From a virus, in the IMG/VR virus record IMGVR_UViG_3300024346_000133, positions 1 through 45,208 of that record: a DNA stretch of 45,208 nt; one strand, written 5' to 3'. The notes under the pieces are model-generated. The model did not search any database and was not told the origin of the DNA. It was given only the letters and a program-made list of their open reading frames with translations. The position numbers were made by a program, and so were the translations under genes. Shown here piece after piece: positions 9,066 through 17,596 of this stretch (its first letter is position 1; each line of letters starts with the position of its first letter).

Positions 9066-11021
9066 TTACACGTCAAATGAAGATGCCTGATAAGTGATAT
9101 CGACATCATCTGAAGTGTCTAATTCATATCCTGCAGCAGAACCATTCCAAATAAGAATGTCACCTGCAGTAATATCTTTAATAAGTCTTGCTGGCATAGG
9201 ATTACCAGAAGTATTATATGCTGGATCAGTAGGATCTGTAAAATAAGAGTCCTCTGTATTATCAGCATCGCCAACATTAATTTCAACACCATTAATCTTT
9301 ACAATAACGTCGCCGTCTGCAAAAGGTGTGTAATCAATATTAATACCTGTAATAAAGTGATCGTGTGTTGTATTAGCAACAACTGTTTGATTTTTATCAA
9401 CAGAAACATTTACACCAGTTTCTTGTTCAACTGCACCACCAGTTTCTAGCATTAGAAGAATTGCAGATGAACCAGCAGAAGAAGATGTAATACCGTTGTT
9501 ATTAATATATGTGCCAGATCCTGAGATCATAATGTCACCGCCGTCTTCTCTTGAAAGAACAAGGTATTCTACAGAACCGGCTGCAGTAAATGCTGGAAGA
9601 CCAACACCTGTAATAAATGAATCGCCAAGAACCTCAATGTCAGTTCCTGAAATATTGATTGATGCTGTAGGTGCTGTAGCCTGGATGGTTAGTTGACCAT
9701 AAACAGATGGATGTGCACCATCACCAGGATAAACTGAGTTAGCTTCTAGGTTTAGGCCATCTGCAATAAATGCAGCATTAAGTACCGTTGCCATAGTTGC
9801 AGCAGTGTATGTAAGATAGTTTGTTGAATCAGGATATTCAACCAAAGGAACTCCCTGATTTTCATCGAAAGTAACTGTTGTTGAATTTGTACCATCAGAG
9901 AAAGTTACTGTAAGTGGATTATATGTTGCACCTGAATCTTCAGAGATCGCAATAATTGATACACCGTTTGTAGTAGTAGCTGAATCTGAGATTGTAGTTG
10001 CATACTCAGCAAGTTTAGAAGCTACAACCTTATGAGTTGCAGTACTCGTGTTGATAAGATTTACAAATGCATCAACATTAGCAGGTACAATATGAATAGA
10101 ACCGTCAAATACTGTAATGTTATTAATCTTAAGAAGATCTGATGCAGTTGGTAGGTAGTTAGGGGCTGTTGCCTGAATAGCCGTTTGAACAGCATCTTTT
10201 ATTTGTAGGAAAAGTGGATTTGTACCCGGAGTCTTTATAACTGAAAGCGCACCTGGATTTAGAGGATCTGCATAATAAACTTCACCTGCATTTCCTGTTA
10301 AAAGTTCAGGAGATGTGTGGTTATCAATAATAGTATTGAAAGGCTTAATGTAGATAACTGTATTGTTCATGATCTTCTCTAGAACAACACCTACTGGAAT
10401 TGGAGAAGCATTAACAGCACCAAACTTTACAAAGTCACCTGTTGTTTGGTCAACTGTGATAATATCACCTTTTTCAAACGATGTTTGTGGAGTTGCAAAT
10501 TCAAATCTGTATCTTTCTGTTTCTTCTTCAGCTGCGAAACGACCTTGGATTTTATCAATAGATGCTGGAGTAGCAAAGAATGATTGAACACCTTGTGTTG
10601 TAAGCATCGGGACTCTGTTATCAGATACCTCGAAGAATGCAATCTTTTCATTAGTTGAAATGAAAGTATTTGAGTATGTCTTATAAGAGATCATATCTAT
10701 ATCCTTTGCAACAAGGTTAATAGAGTTTTCAGTCTTACTTGTAATAGAAACAATTTGAAGAACAATTTGGCCGTCTTGTGTTGTGATCCAATCACCAGTC
10801 TTAATATCTAGTGCATTATATTGCTTAGTATTACCCGATCTTGTTTCTGCAGTACCAATAGTCTGGTATGAAATCTGCTCAACTGAAATGTTATATGTAA
10901 TGTATGCGCCTGTAAATGAGATCTTCGTCTCATCAACATAAGAGTACAATTCTTTACCCGTTACTGTTACTGCAGTACCAGAAAGAAACATTGGTGGGGT
11001 TACTGGATTATAGATTGCCAT
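9066..11021 (-). CDS. Large virion fibre/baseplate-type protein
   Basis: 651 aa, beta-rich, with Thr/Ser/Asn-rich composition typical of phage fibre proteins. Residues 1-250 contain segments about defined values (FEKGDIITVDQTTGDFV, PIPVGVVLEK) that resemble the decoration/fibre-attachment domains seen in phage structural proteins. The middle contains repeated beta-sandwich-like stretches. At about residue 551 a THDHF motif precedes a C-terminal domain (555-651: YTPF, KINGVEI, WNGSAAGYEL) also found in the 2772-3530 protein. It starts 2 nt after the stop of the giant 11024-14002 gene (TAATTATG), so it belongs to that operon. No specific T4 gene is assigned. Confidence 0.65.
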   Translation of the reverse strand: MAIYNPVTPPMFLSGTAVTVTGKELYSYVDETKISFTGAYITYNISVEQISYQTIGTAETRSGNTKQYNALDIKTGDWITTQDGQIVLQIVSITSKTENSINLVAKDIDMISYKTYSNTFISTNEKIAFFEVSDNRVPMLTTQGVQSFFATPASIDKIQGRFAAEEETERYRFEFATPQTSFEKGDIITVDQTTGDFVKFGAVNASPIPVGVVLEKIMNNTVIYIKPFNTIIDNHTSPELLTGNAGEVYYADPLNPGALSVIKTPGTNPLFLQIKDAVQTAIQATAPNYLPTASDLLKINNITVFDGSIHIVPANVDAFVNLINTSTATHKVVASKLAEYATTISDSATTTNGVSIIAISEDSGATYNPLTVTFSDGTNSTTVTFDENQGVPLVEYPDSTNYLTYTAATMATVLNAAFIADGLNLEANSVYPGDGAHPSVYGQLTIQATAPTASINISGTDIEVLGDSFITGVGLPAFTAAGSVEYLVLSREDGGDIMISGSGTYINNNGITSSSAGSSAILLMLETGGAVEQETGVNVSVDKNQTVVANTTHDHFITGINIDYTPFADGDVIVKINGVEINVGDADNTEDSYFTDPTDPAYNTSGNPMPARLIKDITAGDILIWNGSAAGYELDTSDDVDITYQASSFDV

Positions 11022-11023
11022 AA

Positions 11024-14002
11024 TTAGAATATAAACATTAGGTAAGCGTGGGCGTTTCTAGAAGAAGCACCGAGACCTGCTGAGTTACCGTATTTAATAA
11101 AGTTTTGTCTAACATCCAACGTTATTGTAGATGTAAATGCACCGAAGAAGTTAGGAACAAACTGCCCAGAACCCTGGTTTGTAAAGTTAGCAGATACTGA
11201 ATCAATCTTACAATCTGCAGCATCTACTCTATATGGATGCACTTCATACTTATATGTTGAAGGTTGCCATGCCATAACTTGGATACCAGTTGGTGGGTGA
11301 GATTCACTAAATTGAACCGTAATAGAATAGATTGCATTAGCAGTATCTACGTTAACACCTGTGATTTGTGCGTTAGCTGTTAGAAATCCATCAGCTGTTA
11401 CAAATAAGTGTGAACCCGTACCTGCAATCAGGTGTTCAGAAGAGTCATAGTTTAGTCTTAGTAGGTACTTGTTAGAACCCGAGCCCGATCCACCCGTTGG
11501 TGTGACCCATGTTGTGTTGTATGGATTTGAATCAACTTTTGAAAGAACCTGGCCTGAAGTACCACCTGAAGGGATACCAATACCATTAGCACCTGAAGTA
11601 CCAGAAGTTCCATTGACACCAGAAGTACCTGATGTACCTGCAGCACCTGCTTCACCATTAATACCTGAACTACCTGATGTACCTGCAGTACCATTAACGC
11701 CAGAAGTACCAGATGTACCTGCAGCACCTGCTTCACCATTAACTCCAGATGAACCAGATGAACCATCAGCACCTTGAGCACCTTGAGCACCATTAACGCC
11801 AGAAGTACCAGATGTACCTGCAGCACCTGCTTCACCATTAACTCCAGATGAACCAGATGAACCATCAGCACCTTGAGCACCTTGAGCACCATTAATGCCA
11901 GAAGTACCAGATGTACCTGCAGCACCTGCTTCACCATTAACTCCAGATGAACCAGATGAACCATCAGCACCTTGAGCACCTTGAGCACCATTAACGCCAG
12001 AAGTACCAGATGTACCTGCAGCACCTGCTTCACCATTAACTCCAGATGAACCAGATGAACCATCAGCACCTTGAGCACCTTGAGCACCATTAACACCAGA
12101 AGTACCCGATGTACCTGCAGCACCTGCTTCACCATTAACTCCAGATGAACCAGATGAACCATCAGCACCTTGAGCACCTTGAGCACCTTGAGCACCTGCG
12201 ATACCAGAAGTACCAGATGTACCTGCAGCACCTGCTTCACCATTAACTCCAGATGAACCAGAAGTACCCGATGTACCATCAATACCATTAATACCTGAAG
12301 TACCATCAGCGCCATTTACGCCAGAAGAACCTGATGTTCCAGAAGCACCAGCAGGACCTTGAATAGAACCGCCATCAACCCACTGAGAACCATCCCATAT
12401 GTATAGGACATCAGTATCATCTGATAGATAAGCATCTCCAATTTGTTGTCCAGATGTTGGAAGTGATGCAGAAGTTGCAATAGCACCTTTAAACGTGATA
12501 CCCATACCTGGAGCACCATCTACACCAGAAGTACCCGATGTACCATCTACACCAGTAATACCAGAAGTACCTGATGTACCGTCGATACCGTTAATACCAG
12601 AAGTACCTGATGTACCGTCGATACCGTTAATACCAGAAGTACCATCAGCGCCATTTACGCCAGAAGTACCTGATGTACCGTCGATACCGTTAATACCAGA
12701 AGTACCATCAGCGCCATTTACGCCAGAAGTACCTGATGTACCGTCGATACCGTTAATACCAGAAGTACCATCAGCGCCATTTACACCAGAAGTACCATCA
12801 GCACCATTAATACCCGAAGTGCCATCAGCACCATCAGTGCCATTTACACCAGAAGTTCCTGAAGTACCGTCAATACCATTTGCACCATCAATACCATCAG
12901 CGCCATTTACGCCAGAAGTTCCTGAAGTACCGTCAATACCATTTGCACCATCAATACCACTAATGCCTGAAGTACCCGAAGTACCATCAATACCATTTAA
13001 ACCAGATGTACCATCAGCACCAGAAGTACCTGAAGTACCTACTGCTCCTGGAATACCATCAATACCTGAAGTACCTGATGTACCAGCAACACCAGAACCT
13101 GTAGCTCCGCCATATGCATCAATATTATATGTGATTGTCTGTCCTACTTCAAAAGTATAAGAATTATTAACAGGTGAATATGAATTATCTTCATAAGTTA
13201 CTAAAACTTCAGTATAATCATTATCGTTATCATCGCCTCCGCCAACTTCGGCATTAATTCTATTGTATCCTGTAATCTCATAGATTGCATACTCATTAGG
13301 TGCATTAACATTAACAACTGTAATAGTTGCACCGATATTAGAAGCACCAGCATCTCTCTTTGATAGGTAATTTTCTAGAAGTACGTTTCTTACGTTATTT
13401 TGATCTAGATTGTAGAACTTAATAGAAGTTACTTGTGTTGGATCTGCAGAGTCAAACGTAACAGACTTAAGTGCTGGATAAACACCATTAATAGCTGAAA
13501 CATTATACTTAATATAAGGAGATGAACCAGAACCATTGCCCGATGTAGAGCCTGGATTAGTTACATTTCCACCACCGCTAGGACCAGAGATCGAAGAACC
13601 TGCTACAGATCCAATTTCCAGTTGTGGAAGAACATATGTTTTTGCACTTGGGTAGTAGTTAGAGTATGTAATAGTTACTTGCGCGTAAAGTTTTCCATTC
13701 GCAAGGTTATTAGACTGTGCTGCTGTAATATCAAAGGAAATGTGACCTTGTGTATTTGAAGCTGGTTGTCCAAGTGTTAGGTAGTCAGTGACACCAGAGA
13801 TAACTGGGTTTGAGTACTGATACATCTTCTGACCAAATGAATTATAAAGAGATACTGTAATGGAATTAGCATCTGCGGCATTCAGTTGATTATTGATATA
13901 ATCTTTGTATAAAATAAGTTCGACATTCTTTGGTGTTCCTGCTGTAACTGTGACATTAGAGCCGATAAACGCCATTATATCGTCTTTTGCAACGTAAGGC
14001 AT
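11024..14002 (-). CDS. Large collagen-like tail-fibre protein
   Basis: 992 aa in four parts. Residues 1-140 (MPYVAKDDIMAFIGSNVTV and the following beta-rich part) and 165-290 (ALKSVTFDSADPTQVTSIKF, then YTFEVGQTITYNI) are two globular attachment domains. Residues about 294-811 are a Gly-X-Y collagen-like stalk, interrupted at about 495-551 by a small domain with GDAYLSDDTDVLYIWDG, like a carbohydrate-binding or beta cap insert. Residues 811-992 are a C-terminal globular domain, probably the trimerisation or receptor-binding head. The stalk contains five tandem 99-bp repeats. A GATATATA late promoter sits 29 nt upstream. I infer a receptor-binding or accessory fibre. Confidence 0.8.
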   Translation of the reverse strand: MPYVAKDDIMAFIGSNVTVTAGTPKNVELILYKDYINNQLNAADANSITVSLYNSFGQKMYQYSNPVISGVTDYLTLGQPASNTQGHISFDITAAQSNNLANGKLYAQVTITYSNYYPSAKTYVLPQLEIGSVAGSSISGPSGGGNVTNPGSTSGNGSGSSPYIKYNVSAINGVYPALKSVTFDSADPTQVTSIKFYNLDQNNVRNVLLENYLSKRDAGASNIGATITVVNVNAPNEYAIYEITGYNRINAEVGGGDDNDNDYTEVLVTYEDNSYSPVNNSYTFEVGQTITYNIDAYGGATGSGVAGTSGTSGIDGIPGAVGTSGTSGADGTSGLNGIDGTSGTSGISGIDGANGIDGTSGTSGVNGADGIDGANGIDGTSGTSGVNGTDGADGTSGINGADGTSGVNGADGTSGINGIDGTSGTSGVNGADGTSGINGIDGTSGTSGVNGADGTSGINGIDGTSGTSGINGIDGTSGTSGITGVDGTSGTSGVDGAPGMGITFKGAIATSASLPTSGQQIGDAYLSDDTDVLYIWDGSQWVDGGSIQGPAGASGTSGSSGVNGADGTSGINGIDGTSGTSGSSGVNGEAGAAGTSGTSGIAGAQGAQGAQGADGSSGSSGVNGEAGAAGTSGTSGVNGAQGAQGADGSSGSSGVNGEAGAAGTSGTSGVNGAQGAQGADGSSGSSGVNGEAGAAGTSGTSGINGAQGAQGADGSSGSSGVNGEAGAAGTSGTSGVNGAQGAQGADGSSGSSGVNGEAGAAGTSGTSGVNGTAGTSGSSGINGEAGAAGTSGTSGVNGTSGTSGANGIGIPSGGTSGQVLSKVDSNPYNTTWVTPTGGSGSGSNKYLLRLNYDSSEHLIAGTGSHLFVTADGFLTANAQITGVNVDTANAIYSITVQFSESHPPTGIQVMAWQPSTYKYEVHPYRVDAADCKIDSVSANFTNQGSGQFVPNFFGAFTSTITLDVRQNFIKYGNSAGLGASSRNAHAYLMFIF
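11700..12194 (-). repeat. Five 99-bp tandem repeats in the collagen stalk
   Basis: Five nearly identical 99-bp units encode the 33-residue block [33 protein letters not shown]. Only a few silent changes separate units, so the array is recent or kept uniform by recombination. It stays in frame. A 63-bp unit (GADGTSGINGIDG, TSGTSGVN) recurs about three times near 12590-12780. Confidence 0.85.
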
Positions 14003-14030
14003 ATTTATGCTATCTTATTTTCTGTTTCTT

Positions 14031-14038
14031 TATATATC
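14031..14038 (-). promoter_or_regulatory. Late-promoter motif of the collagen-like fibre operon
   Basis: GATATATAAA on the minus strand, 29 nt upstream of the ATG at 14002 and just past the stop of the preceding gene (14043). Confidence 0.6.
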
Positions 14039-14042
14039 AAGC

Positions 14043-14744
14043 TTAAAAAGTGAAATCCTTCATTAAGCTAGAGTATAAAACGCTTTTTGCCACTGGCATA
14101 ACAGCGTCTAAAAATGGATAAGATGTTGTATAATCTATCCGAGCAAAGAGAACCTTTTCGTTGGTTTTAGATACTTCCTTGTGAAATTCTGTTAGTTCTG
14201 TTGGGTCAAATGGAACTTCTTTTACAAGATCTATATTAAATGATCTCCAATCACTTCCTAATTTAGCAGGCTTTTTGAATGAATAGAAGTAGATTGTATT
14301 TCTATTGTGTATGATTGCAACGTATCCATCTGCAAGACTTGACTTCTTTTCAGGAATCCAAGTTAACTTTAGTTGTGACTCTACTTCTCTCCAAGTAAGT
14401 CTTGCATCCATATAAAGATCCTCGAATTTAATAATAGCCTCGTTTGCAAGGTCATGCATAACTTGCATACTCTCGCTTAAAGGATCTTTAGGGACTTCAT
14501 AAATAATTTGAAAGTTGACAAAGTCAATATCTTTGGCAACCTTCATCTTGTCATCAAGACTTTCTTTCTCGTATTTAAACCTATAAAGAAAGTCTAGTTG
14601 AAATTCTAACTCTTCAATTACAGGCCATATAAGACCGTGCTGCAGGAAACCGGAAAGTCTTTTAAGCTTTGCCAGCATAATATACCTTTTGAACTCCAAG
14701 TCCATAGGCCCTGATACAAACCAATCACGGTCAAATTCTCTCAT
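14043..14744 (-). CDS. Conserved-looking hypothetical protein
   Basis: 233 aa, not recognised. It is mixed alpha/beta, with an N-terminal helical region (LEFKRYIMLAKLKRLSGFLQ) and a beta-rich C-terminal half (DGYVAIIHNRNTIYFYSF). No signal peptide or membrane segment is visible. A GATATATA motif at 14749-14756 lies only 4 nt before the ATG, so either the mRNA is almost leaderless or the true start is Met14 at 14705. It lies between the fibre operon and the 14772-15368 gene and could be a baseplate or virion accessory protein (context only). Confidence 0.6.
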   Translation of the reverse strand: MREFDRDWFVSGPMDLEFKRYIMLAKLKRLSGFLQHGLIWPVIEELEFQLDFLYRFKYEKESLDDKMKVAKDIDFVNFQIIYEVPKDPLSESMQVMHDLANEAIIKFEDLYMDARLTWREVESQLKLTWIPEKKSSLADGYVAIIHNRNTIYFYSFKKPAKLGSDWRSFNIDLVKEVPFDPTELTEFHKEVSKTNEKVLFARIDYTTSYPFLDAVMPVAKSVLYSSLMKDFTF

Positions 14745-14748
14745 GGTG

Positions 14749-14756
14749 TATATATC
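14749..14756 (-). promoter_or_regulatory. Late-promoter motif before 14043-14744
   Basis: GATATATA on the minus strand in the 27-nt gap after the 14772 gene. Its closeness to the ATG at 14744 suggests a downstream start (Met14, 14705). Confidence 0.45.
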
Positions 14757-14771
14757 ACCTGAGACATGTAT

Positions 14772-15368
14772 CTAGTATGTACCGAGGTCCATTGTTGGTA
14801 TGTTTTTTTCTTTGACTACTTCGTCCCAAAGTTGTTGATACTGTCTTTCACCGTGCTTGAGTACATGCCTTGGTTGTGGCTCAACAGCCCTAGGAATCAT
14901 TTGAACATCTTCAGCAGTAGGCAGTGGTTTACCATATTTTATAGCCATAAGGTGGAAAAACAAATGTCTTGTAGTTCCATCAAATTCTTCCATAACACCT
15001 TCAACAAACTCAGGATCCATATCGAATTCGGCTGCAAGACTCAATCTAAAATCATTTAAAAGATTAAACTCTGTGATCAAATGTTTCTCGAAAATAATAT
15101 TTAGACGCTTATTTTTTTTGATACGATTGTCTCTGATCTTCTCTTCAATAGTCTCTCTGGTAGATCTTTCAAACTTTTTTCTGATCTCTTTGGACTGTTC
15201 TTCATGAATAGCATCCTCTAAATACATTTCATATCCTAGGTGATTGTACTCGAATTCTCCGAACTCGATTCGTTGTAAAAGTTTAGAGTAACCCTTCCAA
15301 AAATGCTGTGGCTTTAATTTTAATGTTGAATAAAATCTACGCCACCATGTAAACTGCCTACTACTCAT
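14772..15368 (-). CDS. Hypothetical basic helical protein
   Basis: 198 aa from the ATG at 15368. A longer frame back to 15446 exists, but its extra 26 codons run through a terminator and promoter, so I reject it. The protein starts SSRQFTWWRRFYSTLKLKPQ, very basic and aromatic. It is then highly charged and helical (EEQSKEIRKKFERSTRETI, EKIRDNRIKKNKRL). The end carries a VEPQPRHVLKHGERQYQQLW segment. Function is unknown. It has a class 2 promoter (TATATTAGTA at 15392-15401), shared with other non-virion genes, so it is probably expressed early or in the middle phase and is not an obvious virion part. Confidence 0.65.
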   Translation of the reverse strand: MSSRQFTWWRRFYSTLKLKPQHFWKGYSKLLQRIEFGEFEYNHLGYEMYLEDAIHEEQSKEIRKKFERSTRETIEEKIRDNRIKKNKRLNIIFEKHLITEFNLLNDFRLSLAAEFDMDPEFVEGVMEEFDGTTRHLFFHLMAIKYGKPLPTAEDVQMIPRAVEPQPRHVLKHGERQYQQLWDEVVKEKNIPTMDLGTY

Positions 15369-15391
15369 TATTTGTTTATCTTTATTTGTAC

Positions 15392-15418
15392 TACTAATAT
15401 ACAAAAAAAACCCGACAT
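15392..15418 (-). promoter_or_regulatory. Class 2 promoter inside a terminator
   Basis: On the minus strand TGTC, then 12 nt, then TATATTAGTA, ending 23 nt before the ATG at 15368. The TGTC element is part of the stem of the endolysin terminator, so the two signals overlap. Confidence 0.6.
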
Positions 15419-15434
15419 AAAAAAATGCCGGGTT
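15403..15434 (-). terminator. Terminator of the lysis operon
   Basis: Minus strand: AACCCGGCAT, an A/T loop, ATGTCGGGTT and then TTTTTTG. The stem has one mismatch. It lies 30 nt past the endolysin stop at 15464. Confidence 0.85.
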
Positions 15435-15463
15435 AGTTATTTTCAAAAAAAGTTACTAATACG

Positions 15464-16387
15464 TTATAGGCTTGTTAACATGTCCATCAATTCTTGTTGT
15501 GGAAACATATCAACTTTGTCCTTTCGTGTGTTTGTGTGCGTCCAAAGGCCCTTTACTCTACCGTAGTATGCATCTTCGTTAAACTCAAATGCTGCAGCAC
15601 CGTTCTTTTTAATAAGTGCAGGCAAACCTGCTCTAACATCAATACCGTCTCTTTCAGCAATCCAAAGAATCCATTTATGCAAGACTTCAATCTGCTTATC
15701 AGAGTATCTGTGCCATTCTGTGTGACCTCTAAATGGTTTTGCCAACTTAACGATCTGTGAATCTGCAACTGCTGCACCTGCGTAAGTTTTGCCACTTACA
15801 ACGTATCCAAAGTTACAAACCTCGATACCTACTGAGTTTTTATGCATAGTCTGGGATCCATTTTTACCCAAGTGCCATGCATAGTTTCCTGTTGGAAATG
15901 CTTGTACTAGTACTCCATCAAAGGATTCATCGTCACCCTTACAAGAAGGTCCACCTAAAACAAACTCAGTTGCAATCTGTCCTTGAGTATCAGCATCCCA
16001 TGCTTTAATCGTGTTAAAGGGATTATGCCAGCCGGCTGTGTGGTGCAAGAATAACCACTCAGGTTTGATTGGTCCAGCTTTATATTCATCCTTTGGCATG
16101 AAGTATTCAATTACTTCAAGTCCATTAGGTGATTGATAACTTGATTTAGTATAGTTACCCTTTGCAGCTTCTGGTTTAGCTTCTGATTTTGAGATGTCAG
16201 TATCTGCTAATCCCATTTTACCCCAAGTTGCAGGTCCAACAATTCCATCGGCTGTTAAGCCATTGGCAACTTGCCATTTTTTTACGGCAGCTTCAGTACC
16301 ATTACCAAAGATACCATCGGCATTTAATTTAAGAAATTGTTGTAATTCCTTTACATCAGAACCCTTAGATCCATTTTTTAGTATCAT
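15464..16387 (-). CDS. Endolysin: peptidoglycan-binding domain plus N-acetylmuramoyl-L-alanine amidase
   Basis: 307 aa. Residues 5-60 are a PG_binding_1 domain (LKNGSKGSDVKELQQFL, NADGIFGNGTEAAV, NGLTADGIVGPATW). Residues about 90-295 are an Amidase_2 (T7-lysozyme-like) domain: the first zinc-ligand region is FLHHTAG (His115/116), WHLG is at 171-174, a GIEVCNFG segment holds Glu189, and the C-terminal WTHTNTRKDKVDMFPQ supplies another His (284) and the Lys/Asp usually near the active site. It cleaves the amide between MurNAc and L-Ala. It has no signal peptide, so release needs the holin encoded just upstream, whose stop overlaps this start by 4 nt (ATGA). Confidence 0.93.
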   Translation of the reverse strand: MILKNGSKGSDVKELQQFLKLNADGIFGNGTEAAVKKWQVANGLTADGIVGPATWGKMGLADTDISKSEAKPEAAKGNYTKSSYQSPNGLEVIEYFMPKDEYKAGPIKPEWLFLHHTAGWHNPFNTIKAWDADTQGQIATEFVLGGPSCKGDDESFDGVLVQAFPTGNYAWHLGKNGSQTMHKNSVGIEVCNFGYVVSGKTYAGAAVADSQIVKLAKPFRGHTEWHRYSDKQIEVLHKWILWIAERDGIDVRAGLPALIKKNGAAAFEFNEDAYYGRVKGLWTHTNTRKDKVDMFPQQELMDMLTSL

Positions 16388-16659
16388 TCCTCGTCTGTAT
16401 TATCTTTTTTACTAATCTCATCAATTAGTTGTTTTTCTTTTTCAGAGTCTTTGAACCAGTGATCAACCACTTTACCAAAAGCTCCAATAAGTGCTCCTAA
16501 TAGTAGTAGCAGTATTTCTTTCCACTCGCTGGATATTTCAGTGTCAGTGTGCATTGCATGGCCTATGCCGATGATTACTCCAAAGAAGGAGAATACAATG
16601 GTAAAACTAAGTACAACTTTGCCTAATAACATTCTTTTGACTATATCTACAAGTTTCAT
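16384..16659 (-). CDS. Holin-like membrane protein
   Basis: 91 aa with two hydrophobic segments: residues about 15-35 (VVLSFTIVFSFFGVIIGIG) and about 47-66 (EILLLLLGALIGAFG). They are joined by a short polar loop, and a charged tail (DHWFKDSEKEKQL to DNTDEE) follows. Size, two-TM layout and charged end match class II holins. It overlaps both neighbours by ATGA, so it is translated together with the Gly/Ala-rich protein upstream and the endolysin downstream. This operon position supports a lysis role. Confidence 0.75.
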   Translation of the reverse strand: MKLVDIVKRMLLGKVVLSFTIVFSFFGVIIGIGHAMHTDTEISSEWKEILLLLLGALIGAFGKVVDHWFKDSEKEKQLIDEISKKDNTDEE

Positions 16660-17516
16660 TTCTTCTTTTTCTTATTTCCACCAGTGATGCCACCGATCAT
16701 ATTACCAGCTTTTTTACCAGCATCTTTAGCACCACCGACAGCAGCATTTCCTGCATCTTTAGCACCACCGACAGCAGCATTTCCTGCATCTTTAACACCA
16801 CCGACAGCAGTATCTACCGCCTTTTCGGTTTCATTAGCAACTGCTTTACCAGCATCTACTACAGCTTCTTGTGCAGGATTAGTATCTACACTTACTGAAA
16901 GATCTAAATCAACACCAACTAGTAGAGCAACCTTACCATCAACACCGACAGTTGCAACACCGTCATCCATTGTAGCACCACCGCCGACTGCAGCACCAAC
17001 TTGTGCTCCAACAGATGCACCAGCACCTGCTTCAACTCCATTTCCATTCTTATCGTATGTACTATTAGATACTCCACCGCCAACGGATGCGCCAGCAACT
17101 GCACCTGCATGACCTTCAACACCATCCATTCCCACTTGTCCACTTGCACCGACATAGGCCTTAGCTTCAGCGCCGGCATGAACTTCAGTTGTATTGGTTA
17201 CACCACCATATTCTACTGCGTTAGATGCTCCAACTCCAACTGATGCTCCAACTTCTGTGTGTGCATCTACTGCTGCATTTCTTCCATCCCAACCTGCTTC
17301 AGCAGTTGCTTCAGCGTGAACTTCAGCACCCGCATGTGCTTCTTGTGAAACGGTTACATCACCAATTTGATTTTCATTTTCTACGCCAGCATGTGCTTCT
17401 ACGCCTGCTTCAGCACCGGCTTTTACTGATGTATCTGTTACTTCTGTTCCGGCACTTGCATTTGCAGATACTCCTAGGTTTTCATCACCCACTGAGTTGT
17501 TTGTTTCTTCTGACAT
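16656..17516 (-). CDS. Gly/Ala-rich repetitive protein of the lysis operon
   Basis: 286 aa, not recognised. It is strongly rich in Gly, Ala, Val and Thr, with almost no Cys. The first half alternates AGAEAGVEAHAG-type segments. The middle has hydrophobic glycine-rich stretches (GASVGAQVGAAVGGG, VALLVGVDLDLSVSV). The end has three 11-residue repeats AVGGAKDAGNA (33-bp DNA repeats near 16710-16810), a pattern like LEA or glycine-zipper proteins, and a KKKKK tail. It is translated first in a three-gene operon with holin-like protein and endolysin (ATGA overlap). It could be a virion or cell-wall adhesive protein, or a helper in lysis. It has no lipobox, so a spanin is not supported. Confidence 0.65.
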   Translation of the reverse strand: MSEETNNSVGDENLGVSANASAGTEVTDTSVKAGAEAGVEAHAGVENENQIGDVTVSQEAHAGAEVHAEATAEAGWDGRNAAVDAHTEVGASVGVGASNAVEYGGVTNTTEVHAGAEAKAYVGASGQVGMDGVEGHAGAVAGASVGGGVSNSTYDKNGNGVEAGAGASVGAQVGAAVGGGATMDDGVATVGVDGKVALLVGVDLDLSVSVDTNPAQEAVVDAGKAVANETEKAVDTAVGGVKDAGNAAVGGAKDAGNAAVGGAKDAGKKAGNMIGGITGGNKKKKK

Positions 17517-17538
17517 AATTTTAGATATATTAATATAT

Positions 17539-17546
17539 TATATATC
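17539..17546 (-). promoter_or_regulatory. Late-promoter motif of the lysis operon
   Basis: GATATATAAT, 23 nt before the ATG at 17516, between the terminator at 17547-17572 and the gene. Confidence 0.6.
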
Positions 17547-17572
17547 TAAAAAATCCAGCTGAAAGCTGGATT
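17547..17572 (-). terminator. Terminator after 17597-17923
   Basis: Minus strand: AATCCAGCT, loop TTC, AGCTGGATT then TTTTTTAG. It is 25 nt past the stop at 17597 and is followed directly by the late motif of the lysis operon. Confidence 0.9.
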
Positions 17573-17596
17573 CTATAATACCTGTTAAAGTCGTGA

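Noticed and set aside
11458-13160. Long ORFs in other frames over the second collagen stalk
   Set aside because: Repeat shadows of the 11024-14002 gene with low-complexity products.
15369-15446. N-terminal extension of the 14772 gene
   Set aside because: The extra codons run through a terminator hairpin and a promoter.
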